A stretch of 64,000 nucleotides of DNA from the NCBI GenBank assembly GCA_009996615.1, contig JAACZU010000016.1, forward strand, positions 32,008-96,007. Reading direction: 5' to 3'. The notes below the pieces were generated by a model. It worked only from the letters and a program-made list of their open reading frames with translations. It was not told where the DNA came from and did not search any database. Position 1 is the first letter of the stretch; every line of letters begins with the position of its first letter. Shown here piece after piece: positions 30,955 to 39,747 of the stretch. A program made the position numbers and the translations under genes. This DNA comes from Rhodanobacteraceae bacterium (GTDB taxonomy: Bacteria > Pseudomonadota > Gammaproteobacteria > Xanthomonadales > Rhodanobacteraceae).

Positions 30955-30980
30955 GTAGGAGCGGCTTCAGCCGCGACTCG
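30955..30980. repeat. Short palindromic repeat, family 4 (GTAGGAGCGGCTTCAGCCGCGAC)
   Basis: Directly upstream of uppS; core also at 2295-2312 and 6498-6520. Confidence 0.65.
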
Positions 30981-31098
30981 TTCGGTCGGCTCGGCGCGTC
31001 AGGCCGCACGTTGCGGGACGAAGACCGGTCGCGCGCGCAGGCCGGGCGGTGGGCTCGGGCCGGCGGGCGAATCCCGAGTCTCCGATGCAATCCCGGTC

Positions 31099-31656
31099 TT
31101 ACATCGCCATCAACTCGTCTTCCTTCGCCTTGACCACGCCGTCGATGTCCTTGACGAACTTGTCGGTGAATTTCTGGATCTCGTCCTCGACGCGGCGCTC
31201 GTCGTCTTCGCTGATCTTCTTTTCCTTGAGCAGTTCCTTGGCCTGGTGCAGCGCGTCGCGGCGCACGTTGCGCACCGCGACCTTGGCGTTCTCGCCCTCG
31301 TGCGCGACGTGCTTGGACAGCTCCTTGCGGCGCTCCTCGGTCAGCGGCGGCAGGTTGATGCGGATCAGCGTGCCGACGGTGGTCGGCGTCAGCCCGAGGT
31401 CGGAGGCGAGGATCGCCTTCTCGATCGCGCCGACCATGTTCTTCTCGAACGGCGTGATCGTGATCGAGCGCGAGTCGGCGAGCGCGACGCTGGCGACCTG
31501 CGTGATCGGCGTGTCGGTGCCGTAGTAGGGGACCTTGAGCGGTTCGATCAGCGCCGTGCTGGCGCGACCGGTACGCAGGCGCGTGAGTTCCTGTCGAAGC
31601 GACTCGACGCTCTTCTGCATGCGCGTCTGCGCGTCCTTCTTGATGTTGTCGAGCAT
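31099..31656 (-). CDS. frr: Ribosome recycling factor
   Basis: MQKSVESLRQELTRLRTGRASTALIEPLKVPYYGTDTPITQVASV; 185 aa. Confidence 0.97.
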   Translation of the reverse strand: MLDNIKKDAQTRMQKSVESLRQELTRLRTGRASTALIEPLKVPYYGTDTPITQVASVALADSRSITITPFEKNMVGAIEKAILASDLGLTPTTVGTLIRINLPPLTEERRKELSKHVAHEGENAKVAVRNVRRDALHQAKELLKEKKISEDDERRVEDEIQKFTDKFVKDIDGVVKAKEDELMAM

Positions 31657-31761
31657 GGCGCGGCCACCTGTCTGTATGGCAAGTTGGCCGGCGAGTATAG
31701 CAGCGCCTGCGCGGGCACTGGCCCGCCGCTGCGGAGCGACGGGGCCGCGGTGAGGCCGGTC

Positions 31762-32496
31762 TCATGCACGGGGCGAGGCGTCGGGCGGCTCGTGCATGAC
31801 GGGGCCGAGCGCGGCACGCAACTCGTCGACTTCGCGTTCGAGGTCGCCGCCGCTGGCGGCCGTCGCGGCGAGCTCGGTCCGTATCAGCTCGCGCAGGCGC
31901 TGGCGCAGGCGATGCACCGCCACCGCCAGCGTGTTGCGGCGCAGCCGCAGTGCCTTGGCGAGCTCGGCGTAGTCGGCCTTGTCCGGCGCTTCGAGCAGAA
32001 AGTCGCGCAACTGGTCGAACACCTCGCCCTTGCCGGCTGCCAACGCCTCCTCGCGCAGCCGGCCGAGCGCCGCTTCGAGGACCGTCATGGCCCAGGCGCG
32101 CTCGAACACGCGCTCGGGCGTCTCGGCGTCGCTGGCGACATTGTCCAGCCGCACGCGACCGGCCTCGAACGATTCGAAGCGCACCTTGCCGCCGCGCTTG
32201 ATCGTGCGCCCCTCTTCCTCGGTGTTGAGCAGGAAGCGCTTGACCGCGGTCAGCAGGAAGGCGCGAAAGCGACCCTGCGTGGCGTCGGCGCCGACCTGAT
32301 GGCCGTGCTCGATGAAGCGCGTGAAGAACGCCTGGGTCAGGTCCTCGGCGTCGGCGCGGTAGCCGCGATGCCGGATGTAGGCCAGTACGGGCGCGCGGTA
32401 GGCGCGGCAGAGCGCCTCGAGTGTGGCTTGCACCTCACCCGTAGCGGCCTGCCCGCGCAGGACCGCGCTCCATTGCACCGTGTCGGGCACGCTCAT
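31762..32496 (-). CDS. ECF-type sigma-70 family RNA polymerase sigma factor
   Basis: VLAYIRHRGYRADAEDLTQAFFTRFIEHG..RFRAFLLTAVKRFLLNTEEEGRTIKRGG; C-terminal sigma4-like ..YAELAKALRLRRNTLAVAVHRLRQRLRELIR. Confidence 0.82.
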   Translation of the reverse strand: MSVPDTVQWSAVLRGQAATGEVQATLEALCRAYRAPVLAYIRHRGYRADAEDLTQAFFTRFIEHGHQVGADATQGRFRAFLLTAVKRFLLNTEEEGRTIKRGGKVRFESFEAGRVRLDNVASDAETPERVFERAWAMTVLEAALGRLREEALAAGKGEVFDQLRDFLLEAPDKADYAELAKALRLRRNTLAVAVHRLRQRLRELIRTELAATAASGGDLEREVDELRAALGPVMHEPPDASPRA

Positions 32497-32700
32497 GCCG
32501 ACTACCTTTCCGAGGTGGAGTATGCGCCGGGTGGGCGGCCGTGCCATGTGCCGTCGACCCGTGCGCGGTGGCCTGCCGGCACGCCGCGCAGGCGCGTGGT
32601 CGCGGGGGCCATGCTCGCCAAGGCGAAGCCGCCCGTCGTGGGCGGCCTCGCTGTATCGGGCCGGAGGGGCGTCAAGGCCGCATCGGACCGATGCCGCTTG

Positions 32701-33063
32701 TCACTTTGAAACGAGGGCGACCGGGTAGTAGCCGGCCTCGTAGTCGCGCAGGAAGCGCGCGTAGCGTGCACGGACGCGGTCGTACGAGGTCAGGTATTCC
32801 GCGTGGGAGGATGCGGCGCCGAACAGCATGCTGATTTCCTTCGGGTTGAATTCGGTGCGGATCAGCGCATGCAGGTCATCGCACGCAGCGAGGTCGGTGG
32901 GCGGCGTGCAGTCGCCCAGCGGGCGATCCCACGAGGCGAAGGGCAGTTTGGACTGCACCGTGACGGGCCTGAGGGGTTGCTGCAGGGTATCGTCGCCGGC
33001 GCAGGCGACACCGGCCATCGACGCAAGGCTCATGCCGATGAGGACGGCGGTGGTTCGCTTCAT
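32701..33063 (-). CDS. Secreted protein of unknown function (tandem paralog 1)
   Basis: MKRTTAVLIGMSLASMAGVACAGDD signal peptide; DRPLGDCTPP, EISMLFGAASSHAEYLTSYDRVRARYARFLRDYE shared with 33294-33680. Confidence 0.75.
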   Translation of the reverse strand: MKRTTAVLIGMSLASMAGVACAGDDTLQQPLRPVTVQSKLPFASWDRPLGDCTPPTDLAACDDLHALIRTEFNPKEISMLFGAASSHAEYLTSYDRVRARYARFLRDYEAGYYPVALVSK

Positions 33064-33146
33064 GATGCACTCCAGGAGCAGTGCGGATCTGACCATCCCT
33101 TGAAGGGTCCGCGGCAGGGTGGAGAGCGTCCGCTTCCGGGCAGGCG

Positions 33147-33166
33147 CCGAAGGCAGTGGCCTTCGG
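33147..33166. promoter_or_regulatory. Hairpin CCGAAGGC-AGTG-GCCTTCGG upstream of tandem paralog 1
   Basis: Perfect 8-bp stem, 4-nt loop, about 84 nt upstream of the 33063 start; similar hairpin precedes paralog 2. Confidence 0.5.
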
Positions 33167-33293
33167 TTACTAAGGTCAGGAAAACGGGCGGCGGGTTACA
33201 CGATCCGTGGCCCGACGCCGGAAGCGCGAAACCGCCCCGGTGTGCCGGGACGGTTTCGCAGGGCGGGAATGCCGGCACTCGGCCGGCGCGCGC

Positions 33294-33680
33294 CTACCAG
33301 GAGGTCTGGACCAGCGGCAGGCTGTTGACGTTGTCCGGCTCCCAGTCGCGCAGGAAGTCGTGGTAGCGGTCGCTCAGGTGCACGTACGAGGCCAGGTACT
33401 CGGGCGAGTGCGACCACGCGCCGAAGATCATCTGGATCTCATGCTCGGTGAAGTTCCGGCGCAGGGCGAGCGCCACCGCGCGGCACGCCGGCAGGTCCGG
33501 CTCGACGCTGGGCGGCGTGCAGTCGCCGAGCGGGCGATCTTCCGTGGCATACGGCATCGGCTGGTGCTGGACCGTGATCCCCTGCAGGGTCGGGTGCGTG
33601 GGCTCGTCGCCGGCCCATGCAAAGCCTGCCATCGCCGCGAGGCTCGCGCCGGCGACGAGGGTGAACGTGGTGCGTTTCAT
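33294..33680 (-). CDS. Secreted protein of unknown function (tandem paralog 2)
   Basis: MKRTTFTLVAGASLAAMAGFAWAGDE signal peptide; EDRPLGDCTPP..HEIQMIFGAWSHSPEYLASYVHLSDRYHDFLRDWE. Confidence 0.75.
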   Translation of the reverse strand: MKRTTFTLVAGASLAAMAGFAWAGDEPTHPTLQGITVQHQPMPYATEDRPLGDCTPPSVEPDLPACRAVALALRRNFTEHEIQMIFGAWSHSPEYLASYVHLSDRYHDFLRDWEPDNVNSLPLVQTSW

Positions 33681-33760
33681 CGGTACTCCGTGACGCCGGA
33701 GCAGCCCGCCCGTCCGCTGGAAGGGTGCCCCAATGGATCTGCGTCGGCATCCGGCTGGCG

Positions 33761-33779
33761 CCGAAGGCGGGGCCTTCAG
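33761..33779. promoter_or_regulatory. Imperfect hairpin CCGAAGGC-GGG-GCCTTCaGG upstream of tandem paralog 2
   Basis: About 81 nt upstream of the 33680 start; same sequence and similar position as 33147-33166. Confidence 0.45.
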
Positions 33780-33907
33780 GCGTATCGGACTGCGAAGGGC
33801 ACCGCAGGGTTGCATGCGGCGCGCGCATCGGCCGCGCGCGGCGCCTGGCGCGATCGCGCACGGGATTCGTGAAGCGGGCGTTGGGATCGCCCGCCTGAAT
33901 GGCGGGA

Positions 33908-34633
33908 TCAGCCGTTCGAATCGACCAGCGTACCGATCGGCTCGCCGCGCACGATGCGCATCAGGTCGCCTTCGCGCGTGAGGTCGTAGATGCGCAGCGG
34001 GATCTTGTGGTCGCGGCACAGCGCGATCGCGGTGGTATCCATCACCTGCAGATTGCGCTGGATCACCTCGTCGTAGGACAGGTGCTCGTAGCGCTTGGCG
34101 TTGGCGTCCTTGGCCGGGTCCGCGGTGTAGACGCCGTCGACCTTGGTCGCCTTCAGCAGCAGGCCGGCGCCGATCTCGATCGCGCGCAGCGCGGCGGCCG
34201 AATCGGTGGTGAAGAACGGGTTGCCGGTGCCGGCGGCGAACAGCGCGATGCGGCCCTTCTCGAGGTGGCGGATCGCGCGGCGGCGGATGAAGTCCTCGCA
34301 GACCTCGTTGATCTTGATCGCGCTCATCGTGCGCGCGGTGCCGCCGGCCTTCTCGATCGCATCCTGCATCGCCAGCGCGTTCATCACGGTCGCCAGCATG
34401 CCCATGTGGTCGCCGGTGACGCGGTCCATGCCGGAGGCGGCCAGGCCCTCGCCGCGGAAGATGTTGCCGCCGCCGATGACCACGCCGACCTGCACGCCGG
34501 CGCGCTGCACCTCGATGATCTCGCGCGCGAGGCGGCGCAGCACTTTCGGGTCGATGCCGTAATCGGCCGCCCCCATCAGCGCCTCGCCGGAAAGTTTCAG
34601 AAGGATACGCTTGTACTTGATATCGGCAGGCAT
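33908..34633 (-). CDS. pyrH: UMP kinase
   Basis: [68 protein letters not shown]. Confidence 0.97.
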   Translation of the reverse strand: MPADIKYKRILLKLSGEALMGAADYGIDPKVLRRLAREIIEVQRAGVQVGVVIGGGNIFRGEGLAASGMDRVTGDHMGMLATVMNALAMQDAIEKAGGTARTMSAIKINEVCEDFIRRRAIRHLEKGRIALFAAGTGNPFFTTDSAAALRAIEIGAGLLLKATKVDGVYTADPAKDANAKRYEHLSYDEVIQRNLQVMDTTAIALCRDHKIPLRIYDLTREGDLMRIVRGEPIGTLVDSNG

Positions 34634-34758
34634 GGAATCGGTTCCGGCAGGCAAAACGGGCGTATTGTAGCGGCAGACGCTGAACGGACGCGCGGGGATG
34701 TCGCACCGTGTTGTCGCAGGCGTCGCACGGCGCAACGGAAGAGACAGAGGGGAATCGC

Positions 34759-35322
34759 ATGGGGCGTCTGGTCGGCATCGCAGGCAGCCTGCGGCAGGGC
34801 TCGTACAACGCCGCGCTGCTGCGCGCCGCGGTCGACGTGATGCCGGCCGGCACGGAACTGGCGGTCGCAACGATCCGCGGCATTCCGCTCTACGACGGCG
34901 ACCTCGAAGCCAGCCACGGCATTCCGCCCGAGGTCGCCGCGCTGAAGGACGCGATCGCCGCGGCGGATGGACTGTTGCTGGTGACGCCCGAATACAACAA
35001 CTCGATTCCCGGCGTGTTCAAGAACGCGATCGACTGGCTGTCGCGCCCGGCCGCCGACATCCCGCGCGTGTTCGGCAACAAGCCGGTCGCGCTGATCGGC
35101 GCCTCGCCCGGCGGCTTCGGCACGCTGCTGAGCCAGAACGCCTGGCTGCCGGTGCTGCGCACGCTGCGCGCGCAGTTCTGGAGCGAGGGGCGCCTGACCG
35201 TGTCGCGTGCCGGCGGCGTGTTCGGCGCCGACGGCACGCTGGCCGACGCGGCGATCCGCGCGCAACTGGGGGCGTTCATGCACGGCTTTGCCGCGTTCGC
35301 GCAGGCTAACGCGCGGCGCTGA
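34759..35322 (+). CDS. NADPH-dependent FMN reductase family protein
   Basis: [54 protein letters not shown]. Confidence 0.9.
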   Translation: MGRLVGIAGSLRQGSYNAALLRAAVDVMPAGTELAVATIRGIPLYDGDLEASHGIPPEVAALKDAIAAADGLLLVTPEYNNSIPGVFKNAIDWLSRPAADIPRVFGNKPVALIGASPGGFGTLLSQNAWLPVLRTLRAQFWSEGRLTVSRAGGVFGADGTLADAAIRAQLGAFMHGFAAFAQANARR

Positions 35323-35341
35323 TCAGACGAGGAGTCCACCG

Positions 35342-36124
35342 ATGACCGGCACGCTGCCCGCCCTGTTCTTCGGCCACGGCAATCCACTCAACGCGCTGGC
35401 GAGCAATGCCTGGACCGAAGCCTGGCGCAGTATCGGCGAGCGCTTGCCGCGGCCGCAGGCGATCCTGGCCATTTCCGCGCATTGGTACGTGCCGGGCACG
35501 GCCGTCACCGCGAACGCGCGGCCGCGCACGATCCACGACTTCGGCGGCTTTCCGCGCGCCCTGTACGAGGTGCAATATCCGGCGCCCGGCGACGTGGCGC
35601 TCGCGCGGCGCGTGCAGGAGGTGCTGGCGCCGCTGCCGGTGCGGCTGGACGAAGCGTGGGGCCTCGACCACGGCACCTGGTCAGTACTGAAGCACGTCTA
35701 TCCGGACGCCGACATTCCGGTCGTGCAGCTCGCGCTCGACGAGACGCAGCCGCCGCCGGTGCACTTCGAGATCGGCAGCCGGCTCGCGCCGTTGCGCGAC
35801 GAGGGCGTGCTGATCGTCGGCAGCGGCAACCTCGTGCACAACCTGCACACCTACGCCTGGGGTCGCCATGCGCCCGAGCCGTTCGACTGGGCGGTGCGCT
35901 TCGAGAGCGCCGCACGCCGGCTGATGCTGGAAGGCGACTACACGCCGCTGCTCGACTACGAATCGCTCGGACGCGACGCGACGCTGAGCATCCCGACGCC
36001 GGAGCATTACCTGCCGCTGCTGTACGTGCTGGCCACGCGCCGGCCGGGCGAGCCGATCGCGTTTCCGGTCGAGGGCGTCGACGGCGGCTCGATCTCGATG
36101 CTGACGGTGCAGGTCGGGACGTAG
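35342..36124 (+). CDS. 4,5-DOPA dioxygenase extradiol family (class III extradiol dioxygenase)
   Basis: MTGTLPALFFGHGNPLNAL..AISAHWYVPGTAVTA..IHDFGGFPRALYEVQYPAPG..GLDHGTWSVLKHVYPDADIPVVQL. Confidence 0.92.
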   Translation: MTGTLPALFFGHGNPLNALASNAWTEAWRSIGERLPRPQAILAISAHWYVPGTAVTANARPRTIHDFGGFPRALYEVQYPAPGDVALARRVQEVLAPLPVRLDEAWGLDHGTWSVLKHVYPDADIPVVQLALDETQPPPVHFEIGSRLAPLRDEGVLIVGSGNLVHNLHTYAWGRHAPEPFDWAVRFESAARRLMLEGDYTPLLDYESLGRDATLSIPTPEHYLPLLYVLATRRPGEPIAFPVEGVDGGSISMLTVQVGT

Positions 36125-36220
36125 TACAAGACCGGCAGCGTTGCCTGATCGCCACGGCGCCCGTTCGGCCCCGGGGCGGTCTCCATCCAAAGGCGGGTCG
36201 GGACCAGCGAGGAGGCGCGA

Positions 36221-36786
36221 TGAACCAGGTGAGCGGGAGCGGAACGAAGGCCACGGGCACGACGCCGGGGCATGGCGGGCAGATCGTCTGGGGCGTGCTG
36301 CTGATCGTTGCGGGCATCCTCGCCGTGCTGATGCCGGCCGTTGCCGCGCTCGGCACGGCGTTCGTGTTCGGCTGGGTGCTCGCGTTCGGTGGCGCGTTCG
36401 AGCTGGTGCACGCGATCCAGGCCCGCCACTACGCCGGCTTCGGCTGGCGCCTGGCGTCGGGCCTGCTGACGCTGGTGCTGGGCCTTGCGGTCCTGCTGGT
36501 GCCGCTGGCCGGCGTCGCATCGCTGGCGCTGCTGGTCGGTGCGTTCCTGTTTGCCGGCGGCATCGTGCGCAGCGTGCTGGCGTTCCGGCTCAGGCCGCTG
36601 CCGGGCTGGGGCTGGGTGCTGTTCGACGGCCTGGTGTCGCTGCTCGTCGCGATCCTGATCGGCATCGGCTGGCCGCAGGACTCGCTGCCATTCATCGGCC
36701 TGCTGACCGGCTTCTGGCTGGTCACGGCGGGACTGTGGCGGATCATGCTGGCGCGCTTCGTGCGCCAGGCGAAGCTGCCGCCCTGA
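36221..36786 (+). CDS. HdeD family acid-resistance-like membrane protein
   Basis: VWGVLLIVAGILAVLMPAVAALGTAFVFGWVLAFGGAFELVHAIQAR; hydrophobic throughout, DUF308/HdeD pattern. Confidence 0.85.
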
Positions 36787-36978
36787 CGGGGGCGCGCGCC
36801 GACCACGCGAGCCGCCAATCCGACGCTCCGCGAGGCGGGCGCAGCCACGCCAAGCCGCTCCTGCGCCGCGCGACCACGTCGGGCCACTTGGGCGCGCTCT
36901 GTTTCGAGCGTGTTCGCGCCGCGCCTTGTGCCGGAACTCCGCCAATGCCCGGCTGCATGGAGGGATCCGGCGAGGGCG

Positions 36979-37527
36979 TCAATGCCCCGTCGGCCCGCCG
37001 CGCCGGCTCGCTTCGAACAGGAACCAGGTGCGCCGCTCGGTTTCGTCGATCCAGCCTTCGAGCAGGCTCGCGCTGGCGATGTCGCGGTGCTCGTCGCACA
37101 GGTCGTGTGCCTCGCGCAGGCGCGCGGCCAGCGTCTGGTTGTCCTCGCGCAGCTCGGCGAGCATGTCGTCCGGCGCGACGTAGTCGGCGTCGTTGTCCGC
37201 CACGCGCTGCATGCGCGCGATGCCGCCGATCGACTTCAGCGTGCCCTGGCCGATCTTGCGCACGCGCTCGGCGATCGCGTCGGTCATCGCGAAGACCTGC
37301 GTGGCCTGTTCGTCGAGCAGCACGTGGTAGTCGCGGAAGTGCGGCCCGCTCATGTGCCAGTGGAAGTTCTTGGTCTTCAGGTACAGCGCGAACACGTCGG
37401 CGAGGATCGCGTTGAGCGCACCGGCGATGTCGCGCGTCGCCGCCGCCTTCAGGTCGGTCGGCGTGGTCAGTGGCGCGCGTTCGCGGCGCTCGAGGTCCTG
37501 CAGCTTGGTCGCGTCGGGCTTCTTCAT
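36979..37527 (-). CDS. Dps family DNA-binding/ferritin-like protein
   Basis: LNAILADVFALYLKTKNFHWHMSGPHFRDYHVLLDEQATQVFAMTDAIAERVRKIG. Confidence 0.93.
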   Translation of the reverse strand: MKKPDATKLQDLERRERAPLTTPTDLKAAATRDIAGALNAILADVFALYLKTKNFHWHMSGPHFRDYHVLLDEQATQVFAMTDAIAERVRKIGQGTLKSIGGIARMQRVADNDADYVAPDDMLAELREDNQTLAARLREAHDLCDEHRDIASASLLEGWIDETERRTWFLFEASRRGGPTGH

Positions 37528-37588
37528 GGCATCGCTCCTGGGGTCGGCACACAGGGGAAGGATCGTTGCACGTGGTCTCGCGGGCGGC

Positions 37589-38161
37589 TCAGCCTTCGCG
37601 CGGCAGCACCGTGAGCACGCGCTCGATGAACAGGTGCAGCTCGCGCATGTAGTTGCGCAGGAAGTCGGCGGTCGAGTCGTTGGTGACCTGGCCGTCCTCG
37701 GTGATCAGGCCTGGCGTGAACTGGATGTAGGCCTCCAGCGTGTTCATCAGCGGCGAGTTGCAGAAGCACAGCACGCCACGCAACTGCTGCTGCGCCACCG
37801 CGGTGCCGATCGAGCCGGGCGAGGTACCGATCACCGCGGACGGCTTGCGCGCGAACGAGTTCTTGCCCCAGGGCCGGCTGGCCCAGTCGATCGCGTTCTT
37901 CAGCGCGCCGGGGATCGAGCGGTTGTATTCGGGCGTGATGAAGAGCACCGCGTCGACCTCGGCGATCGCCTGCTTGAACGCGCGCGCCGCCGGCGGGTAG
38001 TCGGCGTCGTGGTCGTAGCTGTACAGCGGCAGCTCGCGGATCGGGATCTCCACCAGTTGCAGCTCGTCCGGCGCCAGGCGCACCAGCGCCCTGGACAGCA
38101 GGCGGTTGATCGAGCCCTTAGCCAGGCTGCCGACGAAATATCCCACCTTGTACGTGTTCAT
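37589..38161 (-). CDS. NADPH-dependent FMN reductase family protein
   Basis: YKVGYFVGSLAKGSINRLLSRAL..FITPEYNRSIPGALKNAIDWASRPWG..VIGTSPGSIGT. Confidence 0.92.
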   Translation of the reverse strand: MNTYKVGYFVGSLAKGSINRLLSRALVRLAPDELQLVEIPIRELPLYSYDHDADYPPAARAFKQAIAEVDAVLFITPEYNRSIPGALKNAIDWASRPWGKNSFARKPSAVIGTSPGSIGTAVAQQQLRGVLCFCNSPLMNTLEAYIQFTPGLITEDGQVTNDSTADFLRNYMRELHLFIERVLTVLPREG

Positions 38162-38197
38162 CTGGACTCCTCGGCGATCGGTGTCGATGGTTGCGCC

Positions 38198-38596
38198 TCA
38201 GCGCAGGCGAGGCGGTGGACGGCGGACCTCCTGCCGGCGTTCCTCGTCGAGCGTGAGGAACGCTTCGGGCGTGCTCACGAGCCGCTCCAGCGGGATCGGC
38301 GCGCCGCTCAGGTCGGAAAAGCCATAGGTGCCCTGCTCGATCTTCTGCAGCGCACGTTCGATGGCCTGCAGGCGCGGCTCGTCCACGTCGCGCAGCGCCT
38401 GCGCGATCTCCTGCCGGGCCATCTCCTGGGCGCTGTCCTCCAGGTCGTGCACCTCGGCGCCATGCTCTTCCTGCCGGGTGCGATCGCGGGCGAGCGTGGT
38501 CTGCTCCGCGCCGAGTAACTGCCGGCGCAGCCCTTCCAGGCGCTCGCGCTGTCGTTCGACGAATTCCCGGCTCAGGTGCGGCGTGGGCTCGGCCAT
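38198..38596 (-). CDS. TraR/DksA-like protein lacking zinc-finger cysteines
   Basis: MAEPTPHLSREFVERQRERLEGLRRQLLGAE..ALQKIEQGTYGFSDLSGAPIPLERLVSTPEAFLTLDEERR; DksA-like layout, no Cys. Confidence 0.75.
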   Translation of the reverse strand: MAEPTPHLSREFVERQRERLEGLRRQLLGAEQTTLARDRTRQEEHGAEVHDLEDSAQEMARQEIAQALRDVDEPRLQAIERALQKIEQGTYGFSDLSGAPIPLERLVSTPEAFLTLDEERRQEVRRPPPRLR

Positions 38597-38965
38597 GGGA
38601 TTCTCCGGCAGGCGCCGGCCTGCTCATGTCGTCGGTGCCCGTGGCCTGGCCAGCCGCCAATCGATCGCCGCTGCAACGCCGCCGCGACGGCTCGCGCATG
38701 GGGCGCTTGCTTGGGCGCGAAAGCCAGTGCTGCGCTGCCTGCTTGCATCGGCGGGCGTCTCCGGCGAGGCGATCCGGACCATCGACCACGGGCGCCCATC
38801 GTACTCTCCGACAAGGCGTCGCCATGAACGGGCGCGAAACGGAGGAGGCAGGATGCGTCCGCGCATGTCGGCCACGCCGTGGCGCCACGGATGCGGCCTG
38901 CCGCAGGCGGCTGCCCGTCCCGGCGCGGCGCGCTACAGTGCGCCTCCCTCGCCGACGGAGTCCGC

Positions 38966-39595
38966 ATGCCGACGATCAAGACCCTGGTGCTGGTGCTCGA
39001 CCTCTGCGGCACCTTCGTGTTCGCGCTCAGCGGCGCGCTCGCCGCAGTGCGGCGCCGGCTCGACCTGTTCGGCGTGCTGGTGCTGTCGTTCGCGGCCGCC
39101 AACTCCGGCGGCATCGCGCGCGACCTGCTGATCGGTGCGGTGCCGCCGGCGGCGATCGGCGACTGGCGCTACCTGGCTGCCGCGCTGTGTGCCGGCGTGC
39201 TCACGTTCCGCTGGGCACCGCTGATCGAGAAGCTGCAGAACCCCGTGCGCTTGTTCGACGCGGCCGGCCTGGCGCTGTTCGCGGTGGCCGGGGCACAGAA
39301 GGCGCTCGCCTTCGGCCTGAATCCGGTCATGGCCGCCTTGCTCGGCATGCTGACCGGCATCGGCGGCGGCATGTTGCGCGACGTGCTGCTGGCCGACGTG
39401 CCGCTGGTGCTGCGCTCGGACCTCTACGCCGTGGCGGCGCTCGCCGGCGCGGCCGTGGTGGTGGCCGGCGCGGCGCTCGGCCTGCCGTCGGCGGCAACGA
39501 TGATCGGCGGCGCCGCGCTGTGCTTCGGCCTGCGCGTGCTGGCGATCCGGCGCGGCTGGCAACTGCCGGTCGCGGACAGGGACAGGGCGCGCTGA
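38966..39595 (+). CDS. TRIC (UPF0126/YicG-like) membrane protein
   Basis: VLDLCGTFVFALSGALAAVRRRLDLFGVLVLSFAAANSGGIARDLLIG..GIGGGMLRDVLLADVPLVLR. Confidence 0.92.
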   Translation: MPTIKTLVLVLDLCGTFVFALSGALAAVRRRLDLFGVLVLSFAAANSGGIARDLLIGAVPPAAIGDWRYLAAALCAGVLTFRWAPLIEKLQNPVRLFDAAGLALFAVAGAQKALAFGLNPVMAALLGMLTGIGGGMLRDVLLADVPLVLRSDLYAVAALAGAAVVVAGAALGLPSAATMIGGAALCFGLRVLAIRRGWQLPVADRDRAR

Positions 39596-39747
39596 TGGCG
39601 AGTGTGACGGCCTTCACGTATCCGTCCGCGGGCTGATAGCATCGGCGCTCTGCCTCGGTCTCGGGGCGGAGGAGGGCGAGTCCTCGCCCTCGGGGTTTGC
39701 GGAAAGATCCGGTGTCGTGTGGACGTCCACCATCAGGGGAGTTCCTC

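Noticed and set aside
36787-36978. Possible pseudogene or small RNA between HdeD-like and Dps genes
   Set aside because: No recognisable coding remnant, promoter or terminator could be supported from sequence alone.
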